Shown here one piece after another: positions 48,325-57,279 of a DNA stretch of 64,000 bases. Location of the stretch: positions 1 to 64,000 of the forward strand of contig NZ_LBMD01000011.1 of NCBI RefSeq assembly GCF_001293645.1. Direction: 5' to 3'. Below the pieces are notes generated by a model, which searched no databases, was not told where the DNA came from, and saw only the letters and a program-made list of their open reading frames with translations. Numbering within the stretch: position 1 is the first letter of the stretch; every line of letters begins with the position of its first letter. The translations under genes and the position numbers were made by a program. The stretch comes from Bacillus sp. CHD6a (GTDB lineage: Bacteria > Bacillota > Bacilli > Bacillales > Bacillaceae_I).

Positions 48325-48462
48325 AGGGGCCTCACTGTGGGGTCTCAACTGTCCCTTCCTCCAGCGGGGGAGTAACGGTAGATTGAGACCCCGCAACGAA
48401 GTGAGGAGGCTCAAGCACCGTCCCGCCGAAAGCGCAGCCATTTAAGGAAAGGAACAGCGGCT
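48325..48462 (+). repeat. Interspersed structured repeat copy
   Basis: Contains CCAGCGGGGGAGTAACGG, TTGAGACCCCGCAACGAAGT and CTCAAGCACCGTCCCG, with a rearranged 5' arm. Confidence 0.7.
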
Positions 48463-48496
48463 CATAAACACTAACTAATGTTTTATGGAAAAGAAG

Positions 48497-48522
48497 GAAC
48501 GGGCGTTTTTTGCCCGTTTTTT
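48497..48522. terminator. Bidirectional terminator of the YuzL-like gene
   Basis: AACGGGC-GTTTTTT-GCCCGTT, flanked by A/T runs. Confidence 0.7.
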
Positions 48523-48531
48523 CTTATAACA

Positions 48532-48678
48532 TCAGTCTTGCATGTTCTGTTTTCCGTACTGATGATTGTTGCTCGTCTTTTTACCGCTATAGTCCATCTC
48601 CACAGTAGGACCTGCGTTTCCTTTTACACTCGCAGCACTTTTTGCTGCATGAGAAGGTTGTTTTTTCAACTTTGCCAT
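48532..48678 (-). CDS. yuzL: YuzL-family small protein
   Basis: Protein of 48 aa. It begins MAKLKKQPSHAAKSAASVKG and continues NAGPTVEMDYSGKKTSNN, then HQYGKQNM. The KKxPSxA...SAASVKGNAGP pattern matches the YuzL family of small basic Bacillus proteins of unknown function, possibly spore-associated. GGAGGTG precedes the ATG on the minus strand. The overlapping plus-strand frame at 48478-48747 has no binding site and is its shadow. Confidence 0.8.
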   Translation of the reverse strand: MAKLKKQPSHAAKSAASVKGNAGPTVEMDYSGKKTSNNHQYGKQNMQD

Positions 48679-48770
48679 GATGTCTCACCTCCACAACTAC
48701 ATTTTTCCCACACCAATCAGCTACATACAGCGTACATTAGAAAATAAAATGGAAAATTGCTATTTATTTA

Positions 48771-48799
48771 TTGCGAAAATTTTCAAAATACTTTATAGT
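48771..48799 (+). promoter_or_regulatory. Promoter of the fadNAE operon
   Basis: TTGCGA and TATAGT with a 17-bp spacer. The predicted start is ~40 bp before the FadR box and ~370 bp before fadN. Confidence 0.6.
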
Positions 48800-48837
48800 T
48801 AAACCCAAGGGAACTCTTACAAAGGAGATATTTTTTT

Positions 48838-48879
48838 GTGGTAAAAATGAATGAGCATTCATTCAAAAAACCTGTTTAA
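48838..48879 (+). CDS. Possible 13-codon leader peptide
   Basis: AAAGGAG, then GTG start, reads MVKMNEHSFKKPV and stops at TAA. The FadR box lies inside it and a short CTGTT/AACAG hairpin follows with TTTTT. It could be a real leader or a chance frame created by the operator. No homologue known to me. Confidence 0.25.
   Translation: MVKMNEHSFKKPV
48848..48865 (+). promoter_or_regulatory. FadR (YsiA) operator
   Basis: TGAATGAGCATTCATTCA is an 18-bp palindrome that matches the B. subtilis FadR consensus (TGAATGA...TCATTCA). Long-chain acyl-CoA would release the repressor and induce beta-oxidation. Confidence 0.88.
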
Positions 48880-48885
48880 CAGTTT

Positions 48886-49127
48886 TTAGCTGGTTATTGG
48901 AGCATAGGGCGTAGACTCCTACGGGAGATAGCGGTAGCTTGAGACCCCGCAGCGACGCGAGGAGGCTCAAGCACCGCCCCTAGGAAAGTGAAGCCATTTG
49001 CGGAAATCCACAGCGGTGTTTAGTAAAATTTCAAAATCAAAGTCTTTTTCAGTGGCTTCGGCAAAGCCGAGGAGGCTCCTTAAGCGCCCCTGGAAAGCGA
49101 AGCCCGGTGCGGAAATAACCAGCGGTG
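48886..49127 (+). repeat. Composite interspersed repeat before fadN
   Basis: A full type A copy (48886-49018), the linker AAAATCAAAGTCTTTTTCAG, then a 3' partial copy (49048-49127) ending AATAACCAGCGGTG. It lies in the fadN leader between the FadR box and the gene. Confidence 0.8.
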
Positions 49128-49171
49128 GGTAATTAATTTTCTTTAAAACCAACTATCAAGGGGGAGGAAGA

Positions 49172-51556
49172 ATGAAACAAAGTATTAAAAAGGCTGCTGT
49201 AATCGGATCGGGAGTAATGGGATCCGGGATTGCTGCACACTTAGCAAACGTTGGAATTCCTACAATCTTGTTAGATATCGTTCCTAACAAATTAACGAGT
49301 GAAGAAGAACAAAAAGGCTTAACACTCTCTGATAAAGCAATCCGAAACAAGTTTACAAGCACAGCTTTGCAAAAACTATTAAAACAAAAACCAGCTCCAC
49401 TTACATCCAAATCTAATCTTGCTTTAATTGAGGCAGGAAATCTAGAAGACGATATGGCAAAGATTGCAGATTGTGACTGGGTCATTGAAGTAATCGTTGA
49501 GAATCTGGAAATCAAAAAACAACTTTTTGAAAAAGTAGATGCACACCGCAAACCTGGAAGTATCATCAGCTCCAATACATCTGGTATCTCCATTGAGGCG
49601 ATGGCAGAAGGACGCTCCGAAGACTTTAAAAAGAACTTCCTTGGAACGCACTTTTTTAACCCACCGCGTTATTTGAAGTTACTTGAAGTGATTCCGACAA
49701 AGGACACAAGTCCTGAGGTTGTCAGCTTCATTAAAACATTTAGTGAAGATGTATTAGGTAAAGGTATTGTTCTTGCGAAAGATACGCCGAACTTCATAGC
49801 TAACCGAATCGGAACGTATGGATTACTTGTTACGGTGAATGAAATGCTTGAGGGCGGTTATAGTGTCGGAGAAGTGGATTCCGTCACAGGTCCCGCAATC
49901 GGCAGACCGAAGAGTGCCACATTCCGTACACTTGACGTTGTAGGGTTAGATACATTCATCCATGTAGCCAACAATGTTTACGAAAAAGTTGAGGGCAAGG
50001 AACAAGAAGTGTTCCGAATTCCAGACTTTATGAACAAAATGAAGGAAAAAGGCTGGTTGGGCTCGAAGTCCGGTCAAGGGTTCTTTCTAAAGCAAGGAAA
50101 AGAAATTCTAGAACTTAACCCAGAGACGTTGGAATATGACGCACGCAAAAAGTTAAAAACTCCAGCTCTTGAAATGAGCAAACAAGCAAAAGGCTACAGC
50201 AACAAAATGAAAGCGCTTGTATATGCGGACGACCGCGCTGGAAATCTGATCTGGAGCATTCTTGCACCAGTATTGAGCTATTCTGCTGAATTACTAGGTG
50301 AGATCGCGGATGATATCGTGGCAATCGACCAAGCGATGAAATGGGGCTTTGGCTGGGATCATGGACCATTTGAAACGTGGGATGCCATCGGTCTAGAACA
50401 ATCAGTCCTGAAAATGAAAGAAGACGGAATTCCGGTTCCAAAATGGGTCGACGAAATGTTAGCGAACGGCCATCGTTCTTTCTACAAAAAAGATGGTGGA
50501 ACAACCTTATTTTATAACAACGGTACTTACAAAGCGCTTGAAATAAATCCAAAAGTAGTGCACTTGAAAACATTAAAAGAAACAAATGGTGTGATCAAGA
50601 AAAACTCTGGAGCAAGCTTAATCGACCTTGGGGACGATGTGGCATTACTTGAATTCCAATCACCAAACAACGCTATCGGGCTAGATATTATCCAAATGGT
50701 GAACTACGCGCTTGAAGAAGTAGATAAAAACTACAAAGGACTTGTAATTGGAAACCAAGGCAAGAACTTCTGTGTTGGTGCAAACCTTGCCATGATTCTG
50801 ATGGAAGCGCAAGACGACAATTATTTTGAAATTGAAATGGTTGTAAAGCACTTCCAACAAGCCATGATGAATTTAAAATACAGCTCCAAACCGGTTGTGG
50901 CTGCGCCATTTGGCATGACACTCGGAGGAGGAACAGAAATCTGCCTCCCAACAAGCCAGCTTCAGGCATCCAGTGAAACGTATATGGGTCTTGTAGAAGT
51001 AGGAGTCGGATTGATCCCTGGTGGAGGGGGTAACAAAGAGCTTTACATGAAGCACTTGAACAGTATGCCACAAGGACTTGAGTATGATTTGCAAAAGGTT
51101 GCAAACAAAGTATTTGAACAAATTGCAACCGCAAAAGTCTCTACTTCCGCAGCGGAAGCGAGAGACCTGCACTTACTGAATAATAAAGATCAAATCAGCT
51201 TCAACGGCGACCACCTAATTCATGATGCGAAGCAGGCGGTAACAAGCCTATATGATGCAGGATACACAGCACCTGTTCGCAGAAAGGTCCCTGTAGTGGG
51301 AGAAACAGGCTATGCAACGTTAATGCTTGGAGCTCACAACATGCAATATTCTGGATTCATATCCGAGCACGACTTAAAAATAGCTAAGAAGCTTGCCTAT
51401 GTTATCGCTGGCGGAAATGTACCGTTCGGAACAGAAGTAGATGAACAGTACCTACTAGATCTTGAACGTGAAGCATTCCTAAGCCTAGTTGGAGAAGCAA
51501 AATCCCAACAACGCATGCAGCACATGCTTGTAAAAGGAAAACCATTACGTAACTAA
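49172..51556 (+). CDS. fadN: 3-hydroxyacyl-CoA dehydrogenase/enoyl-CoA hydratase
   Basis: Bifunctional beta-oxidation enzyme of 794 aa. The N-terminal NAD-binding motif GSGVMGSGIAAHLAN is near residue 13. The dehydrogenase domain holds GTHFFNPPRYLKLLEV near 161. A C-terminal crotonase domain (about 480-740) carries VGANLAMI and GMTLGGGTEICL oxyanion segments. Order dehydrogenase then hydratase is the Firmicute FadN type. It forms the fadN-fadA-fadE unit controlled by FadR. GGGGGAGG precedes the ATG. Confidence 0.96.
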   Translation: MKQSIKKAAVIGSGVMGSGIAAHLANVGIPTILLDIVPNKLTSEEEQKGLTLSDKAIRNKFTSTALQKLLKQKPAPLTSKSNLALIEAGNLEDDMAKIADCDWVIEVIVENLEIKKQLFEKVDAHRKPGSIISSNTSGISIEAMAEGRSEDFKKNFLGTHFFNPPRYLKLLEVIPTKDTSPEVVSFIKTFSEDVLGKGIVLAKDTPNFIANRIGTYGLLVTVNEMLEGGYSVGEVDSVTGPAIGRPKSATFRTLDVVGLDTFIHVANNVYEKVEGKEQEVFRIPDFMNKMKEKGWLGSKSGQGFFLKQGKEILELNPETLEYDARKKLKTPALEMSKQAKGYSNKMKALVYADDRAGNLIWSILAPVLSYSAELLGEIADDIVAIDQAMKWGFGWDHGPFETWDAIGLEQSVLKMKEDGIPVPKWVDEMLANGHRSFYKKDGGTTLFYNNGTYKALEINPKVVHLKTLKETNGVIKKNSGASLIDLGDDVALLEFQSPNNAIGLDIIQMVNYALEEVDKNYKGLVIGNQGKNFCVGANLAMILMEAQDDNYFEIEMVVKHFQQAMMNLKYSSKPVVAAPFGMTLGGGTEICLPTSQLQASSETYMGLVEVGVGLIPGGGGNKELYMKHLNSMPQGLEYDLQKVANKVFEQIATAKVSTSAAEARDLHLLNNKDQISFNGDHLIHDAKQAVTSLYDAGYTAPVRRKVPVVGETGYATLMLGAHNMQYSGFISEHDLKIAKKLAYVIAGGNVPFGTEVDEQYLLDLEREAFLSLVGEAKSQQRMQHMLVKGKPLRN

Positions 51557-51575
51557 ACCAATTATAAATAGATCC

Positions 51576-51712
51576 TAAGCTGTTGATTGGAGCACAAGGC
51601 GAAGACTTCAGCGGGGGAGTAGCGACAATGTTGAGACCCCTCAAGCGTTGCGAGGAGGCTCAAGGTCGCCCCGTGGAAAGCGAAGCCTGGTGCGCAAATC
51701 AACAACGGTGTA
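51576..51712 (+). repeat. Interspersed structured repeat between fadN and fadA
   Basis: Arms GCTGTTGATT/AATCAACAAC. The second helix is GCACAAGGC/GCCTGGTGC, a compensated version of GCAAATG/CATTTGC seen at 12.8 kb. GCGAC/GTCGC and TTGAG/CTCAA are kept. Confidence 0.88.
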
Positions 51713-51756
51713 AAACTAACATTCTACTAAACTACTAGAAAAGCGAGGGGAGCATT

Positions 51757-52935
51757 TTGAAAGAAGCGGTTATTGTTGCTGGTGCCAGAACACCAGTCGG
51801 AAGATCAAGAAAAGGATCACTAGCTACAGTTCGACCAGATGATCTAGGGGCATTAGTAGTAAAAGAAACACTAAAAAGAGCAGGCAATTATGATGGTCCA
51901 ATCGATGACTTAATTTTCGGGTGTGCGATGCCAGAAGCAGAACAAGGTCTCAATATGGCAAGAAACATCGGAGGATTAGCTGGACTCCCATCTAGCGTAC
52001 CTGCAATTACTATAAATAGATATTGTTCTTCGGGCTTACAAACCATTGCCTATGCTGCAGAGCGAATCATGCTTGGCCACTCTGAATCCATCATCGCAGG
52101 TGGAGCAGAATCCATGAGTATGGTGCCAATGGTCGGTCACACAGTAAGACCAAATGCAAGACTTGTTGATTCCGCACCAGAGTATTATATGGGGATGGGT
52201 CACACGGCGGAACAAGTAGCAATGAAATACGGTGTAAGCCGTGAAGATCAGGATGCGTTCGCTGTTCGCAGTCATGAGCGTGCTGCAAGAGCGATACAAG
52301 AAGGAAGATTTGTGGATGAAATCGTCCCTGTGGATGTAACGTTGCGCAAGGTTGGATCCAACCACAAATTACAAGAATCAACCTTCACTTTCAGTCAGGA
52401 TGAAGGAGTAAGAGCAGGTACTTCCATGGAAGTATTGAGCAAACTTCGCCCTGCATTTAATGTTAAAGGTTCCGTAACAGCAGGAAACTCCTCCCAAACA
52501 AGTGACGGAGCAGCATCTGTCCTTGTGATGGAGCGTGAAAGAGCAGAAGCACTTGGATTAAAACCAATTGCAAAATTCCGATCCTTTGCAGTAGGCGGCG
52601 TGCCACCGGAAGTAATGGGAATCGGTCCGGTAGTGGCAATCCCGAAAGCACTTAAACTGGCAGGATTGGAACTTTCCGATATCGGCTTACTAGAATTAAA
52701 CGAAGCCTTCGCATCCCAAGCAATTCAAGTTATGCGCGAATTGAATCTTGACGAAGACAAAGTGAACGTAAACGGTGGAGCAATTGCCCTAGGTCATCCA
52801 CTTGGATGCACAGGCTCCAAACTAACCCTGACCCTCCTACACGAAATGCAACGCCGCAACGAACAGTTCGGTATCGTCAGCATGTGTATCGGCGGCGGAA
52901 TGGGCGCCGCAGGAGTATTCGAACTACTGGCATAA
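51757..52935 (+). CDS. fadA: Acetyl-CoA acyltransferase (3-ketoacyl-CoA thiolase)
   Basis: Thiolase of 392 aa that cleaves 3-ketoacyl-CoA to acetyl-CoA and a shortened acyl-CoA. Nucleophile Cys90 is in NRYCSSGLQ. The His is in GGAIALGHPLGCTGSK near 345 and the second Cys in SMCIGGGMG near 380. It begins at TTG (51757) after GCGAGGGG, an uncommon start. It sits between fadN and fadE, each separated by a structured repeat. Confidence 0.96.
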   Translation: MKEAVIVAGARTPVGRSRKGSLATVRPDDLGALVVKETLKRAGNYDGPIDDLIFGCAMPEAEQGLNMARNIGGLAGLPSSVPAITINRYCSSGLQTIAYAAERIMLGHSESIIAGGAESMSMVPMVGHTVRPNARLVDSAPEYYMGMGHTAEQVAMKYGVSREDQDAFAVRSHERAARAIQEGRFVDEIVPVDVTLRKVGSNHKLQESTFTFSQDEGVRAGTSMEVLSKLRPAFNVKGSVTAGNSSQTSDGAASVLVMERERAEALGLKPIAKFRSFAVGGVPPEVMGIGPVVAIPKALKLAGLELSDIGLLELNEAFASQAIQVMRELNLDEDKVNVNGGAIALGHPLGCTGSKLTLTLLHEMQRRNEQFGIVSMCIGGGMGAAGVFELLA

Positions 52936-52987
52936 ATATATTATTTTATAAAAGATGAATAGATATCTGTTATAAAACGTGACTTCC

Positions 52988-53335
52988 CCTGTTGACTGAA
53001 GTGCAGGGAGTTCGACTCCGGCGGGAGGTAGCGGTAGCTTGAGACCCCGCAACGAAGGAGACCATTGAAAAACTAATAAAATAAAGTTTTTTATTTATTC
53101 CTAGCTGTTGATTGGAGCAAAAGGCGAAGACTCCTGAGGGAGATAGCGCTAGGTGGAGACCCCGCAGGCGTAGCCGAGGAGGCTCCAGCAGCGCCCCTAG
53201 GAAAGCGAAGCCATTTGCGGAAATCAATAGCGGTGTTTATAAAAATACTAAAATCAAGACTTTTTCAGTGGACTCCAACGAAGTGACCCGCGGAAAGCGA
53301 ACACCCGAAACGGAAGTCAACAAGGAGTTATCCAG
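52988..53335 (+). repeat. Nested repeats before fadE
   Basis: A variant-B copy (CCTGTTGACT at 52989, AGTCAACAAGG at 53317) is split. Between its halves lies a complete type A copy (53102-53236) plus the linker AAAATCAAGACTTTTTCAGT. The octamer CAACGAAG flanks the insertion on both sides. In the A copy GCGCT/AGCGC and TGGAG/CTCCA replace the pairs of other copies. Confidence 0.78.
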
Positions 53336-53376
53336 AAAACAAAAGTTTTTTAATAACCATTCGGGAGGAAAACAAA

Positions 53377-55161
53377 ATGTCAAACACATTAGAAAACGTA
53401 ATCAAAGGCGGAAGCTTCCTACTTGATGATATAGCAGCAGAAAAAGTCTTCACACCAGAGGACTTCTCAGACGAACACAAACTAATCGCCAAAACAACCG
53501 AAGAATTCGTCGTAAACGAAGTAGTACCAAACCTAGAAGAAATCGAACACCACAACTTCGATATCTCCGTAAAACTTTTAAAAGAAGCAGGAGAACTGGG
53601 CCTATTAGGAGCAGACGTACAAGAAGAGTACGGCGGATTCGGACTTGATAAAATCAGTTCATCCCTAATCACAGAAAAATTCTCAAGAGCTGGCGGATTC
53701 TCCTTATCCTATGGCGCACACGTTGGAATTGGATCTCTTCCTATCGTTCTTTTCGGTAATGAAGACCAAAAACAAAAATACCTTCCAAAACTGTCTTCCG
53801 GTGAAATGCTTGCAGCGTACGCATTAACAGAGCCAGGATCCGGATCGGACGCTCTTGGTGCAAAAACGACTGCTAAGTTGAATGACGAAGGAACGCATTA
53901 TATATTGAATGGTGAAAAACAATGGATTACTAATGCAGGCTTTGCAGATGTATTCGTTGTCTATGCAAAAGTTGATGGCGAACACTTCTCCGCATTCATC
54001 GTAGAGCGCGAGTTTGGTGGCGTTTCCACTGGACCGGAAGAAAAGAAAATGGGAATCAAAGGCTCTTCTACACGTACATTGATCCTAGAAGATGCATTAG
54101 TACCAAAAGAAAACCTTCTTGGTGAAATTGGACGCGGGCACGTAATCGCATTTAACATCCTTAACATTGGACGTTACAAATTGGCTGTTGGAACAGTTGG
54201 TGGATCTAAGCGTGGAATTGAGCTTGCAGCAACGTATGCAAACCAGCGCCAACAATTCAAAACACCTATCGCAAAATTCTCCCTTATCCAAGAGAAGCTT
54301 GCAAATATGGCAGTTAAAACATATGCAACGGAAAGCTCCGTTTACCGTACAGTCGGGCTTTTTGAAGACAGCATGGGCCGTCTGACGAAAGAAGAGGAAA
54401 AAGATCCTAATGCAGTGGCAAAAGCAGTTGCAGAATATGCTATCGAGTGTTCTTTAAATAAAGTGTTTGGTTCTGAAACGCTTGACTATGTGGTGGATGA
54501 AGCGGTTCAAATTCATGGTGGATACGGCTTTATGGCAGAGTACGAAGTGGAAAGAATGTACCGCGACTCCCGTATCAACCGTATCTTCGAAGGAACAAAT
54601 GAAATCAACCGTTTATTGGTACCAGGAACGTACCTGCGTAAAGCATTAAAAGGCGAACTTCCACTTATCCAAAAAGCACAAAGTCTACAAGAAGAGTTAA
54701 TGATGCTTATGCCTGAAGAAGTTGGCGATGGAGTGTTGGAACAAGAGAAATATCTTGTGAAAAATGCTAAGAAAATCGCTATCTTAATGACAGGTCTTGT
54801 AGCTCAAAAGTACGGAAAGGCTTTGGAAAGAGAACAAGAATTGCTTGTTAACATCGCGGACATCATCAGCAACGTATATTCTATGGAGTCTGCTGTGCTA
54901 CGCACGGAAAAAGCGATTGCAAAATCCGGCGAAGACAAAAACAAACTGAAAGTCCTTTATACGCAAGTATTCTGTCAAGAGGCGTTCAACCAAATTGAAG
55001 CAGATGCAAGAGAAACGTTGGTAGCTGCTGAAACTGGCGATACGCTTCGCATGATGATTTCTGCACTGCGCAAATTCACTCGTCACACACCAATCAACGT
55101 TGTTGCAAAGAAACGAGAAATTGCAGCGGTCGTATTGGATGCTCAAAAATATACTGTTTAA
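53377..55161 (+). CDS. fadE: Acyl-CoA dehydrogenase
   Basis: FAD-dependent first enzyme of beta-oxidation, 594 aa (YusJ/FadE). AYALTEPGSGSDALGAKT near residue 147 and the FAD/substrate region QIHGGYGFMAEYEVERMYRD near 376 are typical. The catalytic Glu is expected within the following RIFEGTNEINRLL. The C-terminal ~150 residues form an extra helical domain, as in long-chain or membrane-linked members. It ends the FadR-controlled operon. Confidence 0.95.
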   Translation: MSNTLENVIKGGSFLLDDIAAEKVFTPEDFSDEHKLIAKTTEEFVVNEVVPNLEEIEHHNFDISVKLLKEAGELGLLGADVQEEYGGFGLDKISSSLITEKFSRAGGFSLSYGAHVGIGSLPIVLFGNEDQKQKYLPKLSSGEMLAAYALTEPGSGSDALGAKTTAKLNDEGTHYILNGEKQWITNAGFADVFVVYAKVDGEHFSAFIVEREFGGVSTGPEEKKMGIKGSSTRTLILEDALVPKENLLGEIGRGHVIAFNILNIGRYKLAVGTVGGSKRGIELAATYANQRQQFKTPIAKFSLIQEKLANMAVKTYATESSVYRTVGLFEDSMGRLTKEEEKDPNAVAKAVAEYAIECSLNKVFGSETLDYVVDEAVQIHGGYGFMAEYEVERMYRDSRINRIFEGTNEINRLLVPGTYLRKALKGELPLIQKAQSLQEELMMLMPEEVGDGVLEQEKYLVKNAKKIAILMTGLVAQKYGKALEREQELLVNIADIISNVYSMESAVLRTEKAIAKSGEDKNKLKVLYTQVFCQEAFNQIEADARETLVAAETGDTLRMMISALRKFTRHTPINVVAKKREIAAVVLDAQKYTV

Positions 55162-55167
55162 GAATCG

Positions 55168-55204
55168 AAAACCAGGCTCCTGTTTCGGGTAGTCTGGTTT
55201 TTTT
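55168..55204 (+). terminator. Terminator of the fadNAE operon
   Basis: AAACCAGGCT and AGTCTGGTTT stem with seven T. Confidence 0.82.
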
Positions 55205-55253
55205 ACTCCTTTCAAAAGATCGAAACAATTGATGGCTTTGTATATATTTGAGA

Positions 55254-55409
55254 ATGAAGACGTTTTTGGAGCTGCATTTTAGTTAAAAGTGTCTTCATCC
55301 AATGTATGAAGACACTTTCGTAATGAAATAACTGCTGTAAATGTCATCATAAACAATATGAAGACACTTTCGACACAAACATTCAGCTGAAAAGGTCTTC
55401 ATCAAGCTA
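55254..55409. repeat. Three 52-bp tandem hairpin units
   Basis: Units begin at 55254, 55306 and 55358, exactly 52 bp apart. Each opens ATGAAGAC and closes (G)TCTTCAT or a variant, so each can fold on itself. The rest of 55410-55630 is featureless. Confidence 0.82.
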
Positions 55410-55633
55410 TTTAACTTATTTAACCTCAAATCAAATAACCAACCAAAGCAAATAACTAATATAGAGTTATACACTTCCAGCACGATGGTCTACAAAAATT
55501 GTATCTCATCAAAAGGAAAATAGAAAAAGACGTCGAATAATAGAAAATAGCATGTTGAAAATTAGGCGCAAGCTTTGTGTTATGCTACAATATATGAGTA
55601 AAATCATGTATGCTAAGGTGGTGCAAAAAGGTT

Positions 55634-55990
55634 ATGACAGTAACGTTTTATTGGTATCCTAAATGTGGCACATGTCGCAATGCTAAAAAGTGGCTTGAGG
55701 CGAATGGTGTAGCGGTAGAAGAAGTACATATTGTCGAAAATCCACCATCACGTGAAAAGTTAGAGGAGCTATACAAAAAAAGCGGCCTAGAACTGAAGAA
55801 GTTCTTTAATACAAGCGGCATGAAATATCGCGAGCTTGGATTGAAGGATAAAGTAAAAACAGCATCCGAAGAGGAATTGCTTGATATTCTTGCAACGGAT
55901 GGGATGTTGATTAAGCGTCCGATTACGACGGACGGCAGCAAAGTAACAGTTGGATTTAATGAAAAACAGTTTGAGGAAACATGGAAATAG
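55634..55990 (+). CDS. yusI: ArsC/Spx-family protein YusI
   Basis: Protein of 118 aa of the ArsC/Spx/MgsR thioredoxin-like family. It opens TVTFYWYPKCGTCRNAKKWL with the redox pair Cys11/Cys14, as in Spx. The C-terminal half has LIKRPITTDGSKVTVGF, the family signature. The role (reductase or RNA polymerase-binding regulator) cannot be fixed. AAAAAGG favours the ATG at 55634. Located before gcvH as in B. subtilis. Confidence 0.88.
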   Translation: MTVTFYWYPKCGTCRNAKKWLEANGVAVEEVHIVENPPSREKLEELYKKSGLELKKFFNTSGMKYRELGLKDKVKTASEEELLDILATDGMLIKRPITTDGSKVTVGFNEKQFEETWK

Positions 55991-56066
55991 GACAGGCTCT
56001 CTTTTTAAATAGGCATGCCTATTAGATGAGCTAAAAATAAACAAGTTTTGATGGAGGGAATTATTG

Positions 56067-56450
56067 ATGAGCACACCTAAAGATTTACGTTATTCCGAAG
56101 AGCATGAATGGGTAAAAGTTGAAGGAGAAAAAGTACGAGTAGGGATTACGCACTTTGCTCAATCCGAGCTTGGCGATATTGTGTTTGTTGAACTTCCTGA
56201 AGTTGGAGATGAAATTTCTGCAGATGAGCCATTTGGAAGTGTTGAATCTGTAAAAACAGTATCAGAACTTTACGCTCCAATCAGTGGAAAAGTGGTAGAA
56301 GTTAATGAAGATCTAAATGACAGCCCTGAATTTGTGAATGAATCTCCATACGAGAAAGCATGGATGATTGTGGTGGAACCTGCAGATGCTGGTGAAGTAG
56401 ACAAATTGATGACTGCAGAGCAATATGAGGAAATGACAAAAGAAGATTAA
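56067..56450 (+). CDS. gcvH: Glycine cleavage system H protein
   Basis: Lipoyl carrier of 127 aa. The lipoylated Lys63 is in [12 protein letters not shown]. It shuttles the aminomethyl group between P, T and L proteins. In Bacillus it is also the entry point for lipoate assembly, which explains its distance from gcvTPA. The ATG at 56067 follows GGAGGG. A TTG three bases earlier is not needed. Confidence 0.96.
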   Translation: MSTPKDLRYSEEHEWVKVEGEKVRVGITHFAQSELGDIVFVELPEVGDEISADEPFGSVESVKTVSELYAPISGKVVEVNEDLNDSPEFVNESPYEKAWMIVVEPADAGEVDKLMTAEQYEEMTKED

Positions 56451-56508
56451 TTATCTAGACGTGGGGCAACCTAACTTTAGTTAACTTTTACTAAAGAGGT
56501 GACCTTAA

Positions 56509-56754
56509 ATGACGTTGGATAACAAAAGGCTGGATATCACCGACAGAGTAAACGGGAAGTTGACAAACCAAGGCTTTGAGCTTTACGTGGAAAATGAATC
56601 CATAGGTCAAGTAACGTTTACCGAGCAAGGCAACCAGTACGCCTTAAAAAATGGTTATGAACAAGAAGGTAGCAAGATCTTTCAACAAGTTCAAGTGCCT
56701 TCTGAAAAAGATGCCAAATATGTAGATTGCGACTACGAAAATGGATGGTGTTAA
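56509..56754 (+). CDS. yusG: YusG family protein
   Basis: Small protein of 81 aa of unknown function (DUF2553 type). It is beta-rich and ends in two Cys (YVDCDYENGWC). Its place between gcvH and yusF matches B. subtilis. AGAGGTG precedes the ATG. Confidence 0.85.
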   Translation: MTLDNKRLDITDRVNGKLTNQGFELYVENESIGQVTFTEQGNQYALKNGYEQEGSKIFQQVQVPSEKDAKYVDCDYENGWC

Positions 56755-56762
56755 CCATCGGT

Positions 56763-56796
56763 GGGGTTGGGACTCTTATTAGTTCCGCCCCTTTTT
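56763..56796 (+). terminator. Terminator after yusG
   Basis: GGGGTTGGGACT and AGTTCCGCCCC stem with five T. Confidence 0.75.
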
Positions 56797-56908
56797 CATA
56801 TTAAATGACGCCCTTATTTCTAATTATATGTGTACATTACCGCTATTCGGAATAGTTATAGTATAAAGCAACTTATCTTTATACATCTTTTTAGAACAGG
56901 TGATGGAT

Positions 56909-57256
56909 ATGGATTTTATTCAAGAGGAAAAAATTATTATTGTAGAGGGTAAATCAGATAAAAAACGTGTTCAGGAAGTCATCAATGAGCCAGTTCATAT
57001 TATATGTACCAATGGCACAATCAGTGTCACAAAGCTTGATGAATTGATGGAAGATATAATGGATAAAGAGGTTTATATTTTGGTCGATGCGGATAGTTCT
57101 GGTGAAAAATTGCGGAAGCTCTTTAAAAGAGAGTTTCCAGAGGCAGAGCATCTTTATATTGATAAAATGTATCGAGAAGTGGCCTCTGCGCCACATCACC
57201 ATATAGCTACGGTGTTACTTAGTGCAAATATTGATATTCATGCAGAATACTTGTAA
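56909..57256 (+). CDS. yusF: Toprim-domain protein YusF
   Basis: Protein of 115 aa consisting of one Toprim domain: the Glu-containing IIIVEGKSDKKR at residues 9-20 and the DxD-type LVDADSSGEK near 60. It resembles RNase M5 but lacks its C-terminal region. Nuclease or topoisomerase-like chemistry is possible and not demonstrated. AGGTG supports the ATG at 56909, although 56900 (GTG) and 56903 (ATG) are also in frame. It precedes yusE. Confidence 0.85.
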   Translation: MDFIQEEKIIIVEGKSDKKRVQEVINEPVHIICTNGTISVTKLDELMEDIMDKEVYILVDADSSGEKLRKLFKREFPEAEHLYIDKMYREVASAPHHHIATVLLSANIDIHAEYL

Positions 57257-57279
57257 TAAGATGTAATGAGGATGAGATC

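Noticed and set aside
48478-48747. Plus-strand frame of 89 codons
   Set aside because: It is antisense to the YuzL-like gene, which has a good start site, a strong ribosome binding site and a family match.
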